Counted from the stretch's first letter, positions 1 to 7,634 are shown. The stretch is DNA of 64,000 nucleotides from JANXYW01 sp031400455 (GCA_031400455.1 JANNPX010000002.1:1-64000); one strand, 5' to 3'. The notes: generated by a model from the letters alone, not told the origin. Program-made: numbers and translations.

Positions 1-702
1 TTCATCGACCTGACGGGGCTCTTCGGCAGCGTAATTGCGGCCAACGTCTTCGTGCTGGGGTTTCTCCTCGCGGGGACACTTGCCGACTACAAGGAGAGTG
101 AGCGCCTCCCCAGTGAGCTGGCATCGAGTATCGAGACCATCGCGGACGAGTGCCTGATCACGCACAAGAACAAAGGCGCGCCAGAGGCTCTGAACGCCTT
201 GGCATACATGTCGGAGTTCTCCTCCGCCCTCTGGCGCTGGTTCCACAAAAAGGAACGCACGACGGACCTACTCACACGCCTGAGCGGGATGAACGACTTC
301 TTGCTGGCGTTTGAGTCCCTCACACAACCGAACTTCATCGTGCGGTTGAAGCAGGAACAGAACAATATCCGTAGGATGGTTTTACGGATCGACGCGATCC
401 GGGACACGCCGTTCCTCTCCGTTGGCTATTCCATGTCGTATATCGGCACGGTGGCACTCCTTGGCGGCCTGCTGTTCGCCAACATCGAACCGTATTACCA
501 GGCGATGTTCTACCTGGCGGTCATCGGCTTCCTGCTGATCTATCTGACGGTCCTGATCAAGGACGTCGACAACCCGTTCGATCATTACAAACACGGAGCC
601 GAGAGTGCGTCAGTCTCGCTGAAACCCATATTCGACATCGACGAAAAGCTGCAGGGCTATACCGAAGCGCTCGGGGCGCTGAGCAGCCCTAACGCCCGCT
701 GA
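1..702 (+). CDS. Membrane protein, bestrophin-like/DUF4239-like (5' end missing)
   Basis: The frame is open from base 1, so the gene begins outside the window; a GTG at 52 is internal to the open frame and is probably not the start. The visible 234 residues have one hydrophobic segment at the very N-terminal end, a soluble helical stretch of about 120 residues, and then two close transmembrane helices (around 430-570) followed by a short charged tail. This layout resembles DUF4239/bestrophin-like membrane proteins, but I see no diagnostic motif. It ends about 100 bases before the first manganese-riboswitch promoter, so it belongs to an upstream unit. Function is unknown. Confidence 0.6.
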   Translation, partial: FIDLTGLFGSVIAANVFVLGFLLAGTLADYKESERLPSELASSIETIADECLITHKNKGAPEALNALAYMSEFSSALWRWFHKKERTTDLLTRLSGMNDFLLAFESLTQPNFIVRLKQEQNNIRRMVLRIDAIRDTPFLSVGYSMSYIGTVALLGGLLFANIEPYYQAMFYLAVIGFLLIYLTVLIKDVDNPFDHYKHGAESASVSLKPIFDIDEKLQGYTEALGALSSPNAR

Positions 703-804
703 GCCAAGCCGTGACGTGGCGAAGGCTCGGCAGTAGCCGTGGCAGCCGATTTCACGTGCTCATAACCGGCGGGATTAATCATGACATATTTTGCATATAA
801 TGGG

Positions 805-834
805 TTGCAATGATAAGTGTGCGTCCGCTATAAT
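805..834 (+). promoter_or_regulatory. Sigma-70-type promoter of the first riboswitch/terC operon
   Basis: The -35 hexamer TTGCAA lies at 805-810 and a perfect -10 TATAAT at 829-834, with an 18-bp spacer. The predicted start falls near 841, right at the base of the riboswitch aptamer that begins at 842. This agreement supports both calls. Confidence 0.75.
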
Positions 835-841
835 TTCGTCA

Positions 842-952
842 GCAAAGGGAGTAGTCACGAACCCACACACGGTGGGCCGGCCAGCATCGTCAATACGCGG
901 GACCCTCCGCCGGTGCTGGACGCGAGAACCTTCTCGCGAGGTGAGACTTTGC
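842..952 (+). promoter_or_regulatory. yybP-ykoY manganese riboswitch aptamer
   Basis: P1 is closed by GCAAAG (842-847) pairing with CTTTGC (947-952). The family's conserved GGGAGTA follows the 5' strand, a CGTCAAtaCG loop segment lies near 890-899, and GAGAC precedes the 3' strand. A side hairpin CGCGAGAA/TTCTCGCG occupies about 921-938. Downstream, 947-954 can instead pair with 974-981 around an inner hairpin (956-962 with 966-972), competing with P1. If P1 forms, 973-978 can pair with 985-990 just before the Shine-Dalgarno at 991-997. The family senses Mn2+ and typically controls terC-type exporters, which is exactly the downstream content here. Confidence 0.88.
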
Positions 953-1004
953 CGATCCAAGCGAGCTTGGATGCGGCAAGGGTCTGCCGCGAGGAGGTTG
1001 TGTT

Positions 1005-1253
1005 TTGCTCAACGAACTGATGGAAATGCTCGGCGGCGACAACGAAGACGGCGAGCGCGAATGCTGCCAGCAACGGCAGGCACGCGCGGGCGGCGTCCGC
1101 GGTCTTATTGCGCGCTTGTTCAGCGGCGATGATGATGACGGAAACAACGACCGCACAGGCGACCGCGGGTGCTGTTCGGGCGCGACCGGCGACCGTGTCG
1201 CCCGTCGGCGCGACCGGGACGACCAAAACGACGACTTCGACTTCGGAGACTGA
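1005..1253 (+). CDS. Small Asp-rich, Cys-pair protein (hypothetical)
   Basis: An 82-residue protein starting at TTG 1005, supported by a strong GAGGAGG ribosome-binding site at 991-997 with 7-nt spacing, directly after the riboswitch expression platform. Residues 1-12 are a helix rich in Leu, Met and Glu. Two Cys-Cys pairs and a run of four Asp follow, and the C-terminus is very acidic. Third codon positions are GC-rich as in neighbouring genes, which argues for real coding. I recognise no family. Acidic stretches plus paired cysteines under a Mn2+ riboswitch suggest a metal-handling accessory to TerC, but that is inference. It could instead be a leader ORF. Confidence 0.5.
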   Translation: MLNELMEMLGGDNEDGERECCQQRQARAGGVRGLIARLFSGDDDDGNNDRTGDRGCCSGATGDRVARRRDRDDQNDDFDFGD

Positions 1254-1345
1254 GCGAGACACCGCGCCCGGTCGCGTGATCGCGCCAGCCTTAACAGCCA
1301 TTAGGTCTAGGCCATCATGGCCAACGGCGAAGTTGGAGCCGTCAG

Positions 1346-2299
1346 TTGCTAGTTGAACTTCTCCCCTGGATCCTCTTCATGGCCTTCGTGCTCGGTATGC
1401 TCGCGCTCGATTTGGGCGTGTTCCACCGCAACGCCCACGAGGTTCACCGCCGCGAAGCGCTCGCCTGGAGCGCGGTGTGGATCGGGCTCGCCGTGGCGTT
1501 CAACCTTGGCGTGTACTACTTCCAGGGGGCCGACAAGGGACTCGAGTGGACGACCGGCTACGTCATTGAGAAGTCGCTCAGCGTCGACAATGTCTTCGTG
1601 TTTCTCATGATCTTCTCGACCTTCGCGGTGCCGGCGCAGTACCAGCACCGCGTACTGTTCTGGGGCATCGTCGGCGCACTGGTGATGCGCGTGTTCTTCA
1701 TCGCCGTGGGCGCGGCCGTGCTCGATTGGTTCCATTACGCCATCTACATCTTCGGGGCTTTCCTGGTCCTGACCGGGTTGAAGTTCCTCCGCGACTCGGG
1801 AGATAAAGTGCCGACGCTTGAGGGCAACTGGCTCGTGCGGATCGTCCGGCGATTCTTCCCGGTAACGGAAGGCTACGAAGGGCAAAAGTTCTTCGTCCGG
1901 CGGAACGGCGTCGTGCTTGTTACACCGCTGCTGCTCGTACTAGTCCTCATCGAGAGCACGGACCTCGTCTTCGCCGTCGACTCGATCCCCGCAATCTTCG
2001 CGGTGACAGATGACCCGTTCATCGTCTTCACCTCGAACATCTTCGCTATCCTGGGGCTCCGTGCGCTCTACTTCGTACTGAGTGGATATCTTTCCGGCCT
2101 CGCCTATCTGAAGCCGGCGCTGGCAGTGGTTCTCGTCTTCGTTGGCACGAAGATGATCATTGTCGACGTGTACAAGATTCCGTCGCTCGTCAGCCTCGCC
2201 GTAATCGTCACGATTTTGGCCATTGCAATCGCCGCGTCGTTCCTCAAGACGAGAGCGAACCCTCGCAACCAGAAGTTGGAGCCGACAGTTGCTAGTTGA
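1346..2299 (+). CDS. terC: TerC family integral membrane protein, copy 1 (metal efflux)
   Basis: A 317-residue multi-spanning membrane protein. TerC/Alx/YkoY proteins export Mn2+ or help metallate exported enzymes, and are the classic targets of yybP-ykoY riboswitches. Family motifs are intact: acidic LDLGVF near residues 21-26, EKSLSVDN at 75-82 and ESTDLVFAVDSIPAIF at 203-218, whose Asp/Glu residues line the presumed ion path. TTG 1346 is chosen because GGAG at 1335-1338 sits 7 nt before it and the same start context recurs in the next gene. It is followed with an 11-nt overlap by a close paralogue. Substrate specificity is inferred from the riboswitch. Confidence 0.9.
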   Translation: MLVELLPWILFMAFVLGMLALDLGVFHRNAHEVHRREALAWSAVWIGLAVAFNLGVYYFQGADKGLEWTTGYVIEKSLSVDNVFVFLMIFSTFAVPAQYQHRVLFWGIVGALVMRVFFIAVGAAVLDWFHYAIYIFGAFLVLTGLKFLRDSGDKVPTLEGNWLVRIVRRFFPVTEGYEGQKFFVRRNGVVLVTPLLLVLVLIESTDLVFAVDSIPAIFAVTDDPFIVFTSNIFAILGLRALYFVLSGYLSGLAYLKPALAVVLVFVGTKMIIVDVYKIPSLVSLAVIVTILAIAIAASFLKTRANPRNQKLEPTVAS

Positions 2300-3242
2300 A
2301 CTTCTCCCCTGGATCCTCTTCATGGCCTTCGTGCTGGGCATGCTGGCGCTCGACTTGGGCGTGTTTCACCGCAACGCGCACGAGGTGCACCGGCGCGAAG
2401 CGCTCGCCTGGAGCGCCGTGTGGATCGGACTCGCCATTACGTTCAACATCGGCATGTACTACTTCCAGGGCTCCGAAAAGGGGCTCGAGTGGACGACCGG
2501 CTACCTGATCGAGAAGTCGCTCAGCGTCGACAATGTCTTCGTTTTCCTCCTGATCTTCTCGACGTTCGCTGTGCCGGCGCAGTACCAGCACCGAGTGCTC
2601 TTCTGGGGCATCATCGGGGCGTTGATCATGCGCGGCGGGATGATCGCGATTGGCGCGCAACTCATTGCGTTCCACGTCATCATCTACATCTTCGGCGGCT
2701 TCCTGATCCTGACAGGGCTTAAGTTCCTGCGCTCCACGGAGGAGGCACCGTCGTTGGAGCGGAATCTGCTCGTCCGTGCCGCCCGGCGCGTATGGCCGGT
2801 AAGTGAGAGCTACGAGGGCCAGAAGTTCTTCGTCCGCCGCAACGGCGCTCTGATGATGACGCCGCTGTTCCTCGTGCTGATCCTGATCGAGAGCACGGAC
2901 CTCGTGTTTGCGGTCGACTCCATCCCGGCGATCTTCGCCATTACCGACGACCCGTTCATCGTTTTCACCTCCAACGTGTTCGCCATCCTGGGCTTGCGTG
3001 CCCTCTACTTCGTGTTGAGCGGCTATCTCTCCGGCCTCGTATATCTGAAGCCAGCACTCGCGGCAATCCTCGTCTTCGTCGGCACGAAGATGGTCATGAT
3101 CGACATCTACAAGATCGATCCGCTCATCAGCCTCGCCGTAATCGTCACGATCTTGATCGTTGCCATCGCCGGATCGTTCGTCAAGCAGAAGGCTGAGCTT
3201 CGCAAACCGCAGGCGGTCGCCGACGGGGGCGGGATCGATTGA
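2289..3242 (+). CDS. terC: TerC family integral membrane protein, copy 2 (metal efflux)
   Basis: Also 317 residues, and a paralogue of the preceding TerC with the same motifs (EKSLSVDN, ESTDLVFAVDSIPAIF). The TTG start at 2289 lies inside the last codons of copy 1. About 47 bases at the start, plus the preceding ribosome-binding region, are nearly identical to those of copy 1, offset by 943 bp, whereas the rest of the gene has diverged. This points to tandem duplication with later exchange at the 5' end. Having two pumps in one Mn-controlled operon may raise capacity or allow a heteromer or different substrates; nothing in the sequence decides this. Confidence 0.9.
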   Translation: MLVELLPWILFMAFVLGMLALDLGVFHRNAHEVHRREALAWSAVWIGLAITFNIGMYYFQGSEKGLEWTTGYLIEKSLSVDNVFVFLLIFSTFAVPAQYQHRVLFWGIIGALIMRGGMIAIGAQLIAFHVIIYIFGGFLILTGLKFLRSTEEAPSLERNLLVRAARRVWPVSESYEGQKFFVRRNGALMMTPLFLVLILIESTDLVFAVDSIPAIFAITDDPFIVFTSNVFAILGLRALYFVLSGYLSGLVYLKPALAAILVFVGTKMVMIDIYKIDPLISLAVIVTILIVAIAGSFVKQKAELRKPQAVADGGGID

Positions 3243-3374
3243 TAACACCGTGATGGCGGCCTTGACGCGCGGTAGATCGACTGTTCGCCGAGCACAGAGG
3301 AACATGTCAAACGGAGTCGCTTAAGACTCGCAGTACTTTTCTGGTCAAGACAGCAACAAAGAAAGGGCGTACCG

Positions 3375-4091
3375 ATGCGCAGCGAGACGGTGAAGCAGAT
3401 AGCCCTTACGGAGGCTATTGAAGAACTTCAAGGAATCCTGGTTTCTCTGAAGACTACGGGAACCTGCCGCGTGAACGGCCATGACCTCCGGATCAGCGAC
3501 ACCGTCAAGCTCGAGATAGAAGCGGAGGCGGACGAGGAGGGTGGCGAGCTCGAGTTCGAGATCGGGTGGACGGGAGTGCAGCCCGCTCAGCGCCCGCACG
3601 TGTCGATCCTGATCGGCAGTCGCAACGACCTGCCGGTGATCCAGCCAGCCACGTATGTCCTGGACGGGCTCGGCGTGGCGAACGAGCTGCGCGTGCTCTC
3701 CGCGCACCGGACGCCTCGTGAATTACTCTCCTATCTCGCGGAGGCCGACGAGCGCGGAGTCGAGGTCTTCATCGCGGCGGCTGGCGGTGCGGCGCATCTC
3801 GCCGGCGTCGTGGCGGCGAATGTGATGACGCCCGTGATCGGGGTTCCCGTTCCCTCCACGAGCTTGCAGGGGCTGGACTCGCTGCTGTCCATCGTGCAGA
3901 TGCCGAAGGGCGTGCCCGTGGCGACGGTGGCGATCGGCGGCGCCGAGAACGCGGCGCTTCTCGCAGCTCAGATGCTTTCGCTCAAGTATCCCGCTCTTCG
4001 TGAGCGGCTCGTGGAATACCGGGAACGTCAGGCTCAGGCCGCGCTCCGGGAGCCAGAGGGCAAGATTGTTCCAGAAACCGCAGGAGTCTAG
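3375..4091 (+). CDS. amphi-Trp domain fused to PurE-type AIR carboxylase/N5-CAIR mutase
   Basis: A 238-residue two-domain protein. Residues about 1-66 match the short amphi-Trp domain: a helix, then alternating acidic and hydrophobic strands ending in an EFEIGW stretch. Residues about 73-235 form a PurE domain with the GSxxDLPV substrate loop (Asn replaces the usual Ser of GSxSD), the catalytic His in SAHRTP, and the AGGAAHL and SLLSIVQMP segments. PurE interconverts N5-CAIR and CAIR in purine synthesis. No purK or other pur gene is near; the neighbours are terC genes and a universal stress protein. A stress-related or regulatory role is possible, but the catalytic residues look complete. Confidence 0.85.
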   Translation: MRSETVKQIALTEAIEELQGILVSLKTTGTCRVNGHDLRISDTVKLEIEAEADEEGGELEFEIGWTGVQPAQRPHVSILIGSRNDLPVIQPATYVLDGLGVANELRVLSAHRTPRELLSYLAEADERGVEVFIAAAGGAAHLAGVVAANVMTPVIGVPVPSTSLQGLDSLLSIVQMPKGVPVATVAIGGAENAALLAAQMLSLKYPALRERLVEYRERQAQAALREPEGKIVPETAGV

Positions 4092-4112
4092 CGAGCGAGC
4101 TGGAAGGCCCAG

Positions 4113-5045
4113 ATGAGGGAACGCATGAAACTACTTGTTACGCACGACGGTTCATCCGCAAGCACTTCCGTGTTCCGGCCGGCGGAGCGGCTTGCACGCC
4201 GCATCGGAGGCGACATCGTCCTTCTCCGCATCGATGACCCGCGGAGCGAGCACGAAGATCGGGGCGACGCATACTTCAAGGAACTGGAAGCAGGATGGCA
4301 ACGCGAGCTGGACGAAATCGCCGCCAGCCTGGCCTGTCCGGCTCGTACCGAAGTACGGCGTCTCATTGAGCATGTTTCGGTCACGAATGCCATCATCGAT
4401 GCGGCGGTCGGAATACGGGCAGACCTCATCGTCATGGCCACCCGAGGCGAAAACGAATTCCGGCACGCCTTGATCGGCAGCACCGCCCTGGGCGTGATGG
4501 CCCGAAGCCACATCCCGCTCGTCCTCGTTCGTTCGGGTTCGGAAGTTCGGGCCGAGCAAGATGCAAGATCCGAAGGGCCGCCGCGACTACTCGTCACGTA
4601 TGACGGATCTCCGTCGTCCCGGTCCGTGCTTGGACCTGCTGCCGAGATAGCGCGAGCTGGTGGTGGGGAAATCGTGCTGACCTGGATCCACCAACCGATT
4701 CATCTCGAAGCGGCACTGGAACCCGATCCGGAGAAGCGCGAGCATGAGATCGCAAAGATCGAGTCACACATGGCAGCGGAGCTGGAGAGCATGGGCACAT
4801 CGCTATCGTGTCCACACCGCGTGATCGTGCGGCCTCTGACCAATGAGCGCTGGAGTGTCGTCGACGAGATCCGCGCAGTCGCATCAGAGGTGGACGCTGA
4901 CCTGATCTGCATGGCGACCCGGGGCCATTCCGGGTTCCGCCATCTGTTGTTCGGGAGCACGGCGCTCGAGATGGTCGGCCGAAGCGTCCTGCCGGTCATG
5001 CTCGTGCCAGCGGAGCCACCGATCGACACAACCCACGCGGATTGA
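4113..5045 (+). CDS. Tandem universal stress protein (two Usp domains)
   Basis: A 310-residue cytoplasmic protein made of two UspA-type Rossmann-like domains, at about residues 5-140 and 160-300. Each begins with a strand followed by a THDGS or TYDGS turn and ends with the nucleotide-binding motif ATRG-x9-GST, a slight variant of G-x2-G-x9-G(S/T), so ATP binding is likely. ATG 4113 is taken because GGAAGG lies just upstream; ATG 4125, preceded by GAGGGA, is an equally plausible start. It follows the PurE fusion by 21 nt and is probably co-transcribed. Tandem Usp proteins respond to redox, metal or starvation stress. Confidence 0.9.
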   Translation: MRERMKLLVTHDGSSASTSVFRPAERLARRIGGDIVLLRIDDPRSEHEDRGDAYFKELEAGWQRELDEIAASLACPARTEVRRLIEHVSVTNAIIDAAVGIRADLIVMATRGENEFRHALIGSTALGVMARSHIPLVLVRSGSEVRAEQDARSEGPPRLLVTYDGSPSSRSVLGPAAEIARAGGGEIVLTWIHQPIHLEAALEPDPEKREHEIAKIESHMAAELESMGTSLSCPHRVIVRPLTNERWSVVDEIRAVASEVDADLICMATRGHSGFRHLLFGSTALEMVGRSVLPVMLVPAEPPIDTTHAD

Positions 5046-5262
5046 GGGGCGTCATTTTCTCACGGCTCGGCCGCGACCAAGAAACGCCGCAATTGCTGAC
5101 CGAGGGCTTCTCCGTCTGGCCCGCAATCGTGCTTGTTGCTCCGGCATGGTCAATCGCCGCGGTCCTCACTGAAACATGTTCCGCCTCAGGAACGTCGCAC
5201 AAGCGTTGATGTTGCGATTCAGTTACATGCAAGATTATTCATGCTATTTCCGGCGTGTTTCG

Positions 5263-5291
5263 TTGATTCATACGGGCTGGCCTGCTAGCAT
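5263..5291 (+). promoter_or_regulatory. Sigma-70-type promoter of the second riboswitch
   Basis: The -35 TTGATT is at 5263-5268, the spacer is 17 bp and the -10 TAGCAT is at 5286-5291. The predicted start near 5298 lies just upstream of the second aptamer, whose P1 helix begins at 5301. The preceding 217 bases after the stress-protein gene hold nothing else I recognise. Confidence 0.7.
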
Positions 5292-5300
5292 AGAACCGAA

Positions 5301-5395
5301 CAAGGGGAGTAACCACGGCCCATGGGCCGCCCGGACGCCGTCAACACGCGCATTTCGCGCCGGCTCCGGGAGACGTCAGTCCTGGTGAGACCTTG
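5301..5395 (+). promoter_or_regulatory. Second yybP-ykoY manganese riboswitch
   Basis: P1 forms between CAAGG (5301-5305) and CCTTG (5391-5395). The conserved GGGGAGTAAC follows the 5' strand, a CGGCCC/GGGCCG hairpin comes next, then a CCCGGA/TCCGGG stem enclosing the family's CGTCAAcaCG segment, and GGTGAGACC closes the 3' side. The 3' strand CCTTGC (5391-5396) is perfectly complementary to GCAAGG (5436-5441), part of the AAGGAGG ribosome-binding site of the next gene, giving an obvious translational switch. A further helix, 5375-5381 with 5429-5435, is also possible. Overall arrangement matches the aptamer at 842-952. Confidence 0.8.
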
Positions 5396-5450
5396 CAGAA
5401 GCTGGAGCCGGCGCGTAGACCGGTATTCGACTGACGCAAGGAGGAACTCC

Positions 5451-5768
5451 ATGCCGGTCACCGCCCTCTCATCTTCACCCGATCACTCGTCGTCGATCGA
5501 CCTGGCACACGCCGTGCATCGGGAAGCCCAAGACGCGCGCGCGCATCTGCTCCGGGCCAATCAGGATGACCCTTGCAGCGCTGCATTGCGCCTTCTAAAG
5601 AGGATCGATTTCGCGACGGATCGGGCAATCGAAAGCGAGGCGACGGTGCTCCTCACCAAGAGCGCACGCGCACGCGCACGTCTTCTGACAAGTGCCATCC
5701 TACTGGAGGCGCGGGTACACGAAGCGCGCACGTATCTTTCGGGCGGTCGCCAGCACGCCTCGCCCTAG
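5451..5768 (+). CDS. Hypothetical helical protein under riboswitch control
   Basis: A 105-residue protein starting at ATG 5451, 6 nt after the AAGGAGG site that the riboswitch can sequester. After a Ser-rich N-terminus it is almost entirely predicted helix, rich in Ala, Arg, Leu and Glu, with one Cys and a His near the start. There is no signal peptide or membrane span. I recognise no family. It is followed 62 nt later by a small zinc-ribbon gene, probably in the same transcript. A role in manganese or general metal stress is inferred only from the riboswitch. Confidence 0.6.
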   Translation: MPVTALSSSPDHSSSIDLAHAVHREAQDARAHLLRANQDDPCSAALRLLKRIDFATDRAIESEATVLLTKSARARARLLTSAILLEARVHEARTYLSGGRQHASP

Positions 5769-5830
5769 TCCGACATCGCACCCTGCGGCGGGACGTCGTG
5801 CGAAGACATGAACAACGAAAGGACAGCCAA

Positions 5831-6040
5831 ATGCTGAAACTCAAAGCGTGCCCTCGATGTCGCGGCGACCTCCTCGTGAGCTCGTACTGGGACGACCGTA
5901 CGGCAGACTGCTTGCAGTGCGGCTACACGAGCAGCCTTCCAGCATCCGAAGCGCTGTCCCCAACACCGAAGTTGCGTGGCGTCCTTCCAGCAGGCGGCGT
6001 CACCGTCGCGAAGCGCGCTCACCCGCCCCGCGCGGCGTAA
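5831..6040 (+). CDS. Mini zinc-ribbon protein (hypothetical)
   Basis: A 69-residue protein with an N-terminal CPRC (residues 7-10) and CLQCG about 17 residues later, a canonical four-Cys zinc ribbon with an intervening SSYWDDRTAD strand. The C-terminal half is Pro/Ala/Arg-rich and probably unstructured. AAGGA at 5818-5822 lies 8 nt before ATG 5831. It is likely co-transcribed with the preceding 105-aa gene under the second manganese riboswitch. Such mini ribbons bind RNA, DNA or partner proteins; no specific role can be assigned. Confidence 0.65.
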   Translation: MLKLKACPRCRGDLLVSSYWDDRTADCLQCGYTSSLPASEALSPTPKLRGVLPAGGVTVAKRAHPPRAA

Positions 6041-6357
6041 CGAGAAATGCCCCCCGACGCCGTTCGGGATCTGTCTTCATTGCGAAGTTGAGCTACATGA
6101 TCGCCGTCACGGCGCCCCAGTTTGGTGATTATCGCCGCCACCCTTAGCGAATTCGTAGCGTTTTCACGGCGCGTTAGCGCTTGTCAAACTTCGCCCCTCC
6201 GTCGGTGAACAACGCTTGGTTGAGCGGGACCGGTGATCAACGCGCGTGAAAGGGATGCGCCAGCTTCGGTTCCGAGGGTGCTCCGTGCTTGTCTTGGTGT
6301 CGGCCTTAACGGCTTGCCGCCGGAGCGGCGTCACGGAACCCTCAGCGCCGGTTGCTG
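6041..6357. other. Intergenic region with no recognised feature
   Basis: These 317 bases separate the zinc-ribbon gene from the convergent minus-strand DUF4177 gene. I see no convincing ORF, RNA gene, terminator with a U-tract or long repeat in it. It probably holds the 3' ends of both transcripts. Confidence 0.4.
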
Positions 6358-6597
6358 CTAACCTTCGGTCGCCTTGGCGGCGGCCTGCGCCGGCCGCTTC
6401 AGCATGAAGTAGCTACTCTCCGGCCTCATCAGGGGGAGCAAGCCGGTCAATTCCCAGCCATCCTCGCCGAGTTTGTCGAGGAAGCCGCGGACGAACCCGG
6501 TGCGGTGTTCACCGCCCTGTCGGATGTACTCCGCCCCTTCTGAAGAAATCCTGCCTCTGAAATCAACGTACACGACCTTGTATTCCCACTTGTTCAT
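6358..6597 (-). CDS. DUF4177 domain protein
   Basis: A 79-residue protein whose start WEYKVVYVDFRG and later LGEDGWELTGLLP are the two strands and turn that typify the small DUF4177 family. ATG 6597 is preferred over upstream in-frame starts because AGGAG sits 5 nt before it and the domain begins at once. DUF4177 proteins are tiny cytoplasmic proteins of unknown function. A tail of Ala and Lys ends the chain. It is expressed away from the manganese island. Confidence 0.8.
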   Translation of the reverse strand: MNKWEYKVVYVDFRGRISSEGAEYIRQGGEHRTGFVRGFLDKLGEDGWELTGLLPLMRPESSYFMLKRPAQAAAKATEG

Positions 6598-6718
6598 GAC
6601 CACTCCTAACGTGGCGCTGAACGGGAGCCGTGCAATCCGACCTCCGGCGGCAAGCCTGATCCAGTCTGGCACACCGCACAAGGTGCGTGGCACGGCGTTG
6701 GCTGCAGAAATCGTAGCG

Positions 6719-7486
6719 TTAGCCGGCAATGCCGACGCCGCCGTCGATGACGATGCACTCGCCCGTCACGAGGTCGGCGCCTTCGATGAGGCTCAGCACC
6801 AGTTGCGAGACATCCTCCGGCTGGCAGACGGCCTTCAGCGGCGCCTGCCTGATCTGGTGCGCCTTCCCGGCCTCGTACACCTGGTCGCCCAGCCCGCTCT
6901 TCAACCAGCGCGTCTCGATGAAGCCCGGAGCGACAGCGTTCACCCGCACGTCCGGCCCCAGCACCCGCGCCAGCGCGATCGTCATGTTGATCAGCGCCGC
7001 CTTCGACGCTGCGTAGGCGATCGAGCTGCCGACGGCCCGCACGCCCGCCACCGACGCGATGTTTACGATCGCGCCGCCGCCGCTCTGCTTCATCGCCTTC
7101 GCCGCGGCGCGCGCGCAGAAGAAAGCGCCCTTCACGTTGACGTTGAAGACGTCGTCCCAGTACTCGGCCTTCATGCCGTCCAGATCCTGGAACGCGACGA
7201 AGTGCGTCATAGCGGCGTTGTTCACGAGAATGTGCAGCCCGCCGAACGCGTCGACGGTCTGCGCCACCATCGACTGCACTTGCGCGTCGTCCGACACATC
7301 CGCACGCACGAGCAGCGCCTTCGCGCCCTCCGCCTCGACCAGCCGCACAGCCTCCTTGGCGTCGTCCTCCGACCGCGAGTAGTTGATGACGACGTTCGCG
7401 CCCCGCTTCGCGAGGTCGATGGCCGTAGCGCGTCCGACGCCCACTGCCGATCCGGTCACAATCGCCGTCTTGCCGCGCACGTCCAT
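6719..7486 (-). CDS. Short-chain dehydrogenase/reductase (FabG-like)
   Basis: A 255-residue classical SDR. Nucleotide-binding TGSAVGVG is at residues 11-18, NNAA at 89-92, and the catalytic triad is Ser145, Tyr158 and Lys162. The substrate loop PGFIETRW follows, and the C-terminus ends in the typical IDGGVGIAG. ATG 7486 is chosen by the GGAG ribosome site 6 nt upstream and by the family's usual N-terminus. NAD(P)H-dependent reduction of a carbonyl is likely, but the substrate cannot be read from sequence. A second, more canonical FabG lies in the fatty-acid cluster at 56115, so this one probably has another role. Confidence 0.9.
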   Translation of the reverse strand: MDVRGKTAIVTGSAVGVGRATAIDLAKRGANVVINYSRSEDDAKEAVRLVEAEGAKALLVRADVSDDAQVQSMVAQTVDAFGGLHILVNNAAMTHFVAFQDLDGMKAEYWDDVFNVNVKGAFFCARAAAKAMKQSGGGAIVNIASVAGVRAVGSSIAYAASKAALINMTIALARVLGPDVRVNAVAPGFIETRWLKSGLGDQVYEAGKAHQIRQAPLKAVCQPEDVSQLVLSLIEGADLVTGECIVIDGGVGIAG

Positions 7487-7622
7487 GCTGACTCCATTCC
7501 ATGATGCGTTGCTGAAATCTCGATGATCTTGCCAGCCAGTCGTTGCTGGGGCTAGCCGATCGCGGCCACCACGTCGAAACTTATGGTGCCGGGATGGCAA
7601 ACGTGCGCGAATGAGTGGGTGC

Positions 7623-7628
7623 TAGACT
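7623..7628 (+). promoter_or_regulatory. -10 box of leaderless rmlA transcript
   Basis: TAGACT at 7623-7628 ends 6 nt before ATG 7635. The same TAnnnT-N6-ATG spacing recurs at other genes in this window, pointing to leaderless transcription. No good -35 hexamer is seen. Confidence 0.5.
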
Positions 7629-7634
7629 GCCCGC

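Noticed and set aside
52..702. GTG at 52 as the true start of the first gene
   Set aside because: The frame is open to base 1 and hydrophobic membrane-like residues precede the GTG, so the start is outside the window.
745..760. A second parS near the left end (TTTCACGTG)
   Set aside because: Only one half of the palindrome matches; the other half departs from the consensus.
2292..3305. A 337-codon open frame on the minus strand opposite terC copy 2
   Set aside because: It reads as low-complexity charged sequence, has no family motifs and mirrors a clearly conserved membrane protein gene; a shadow frame.
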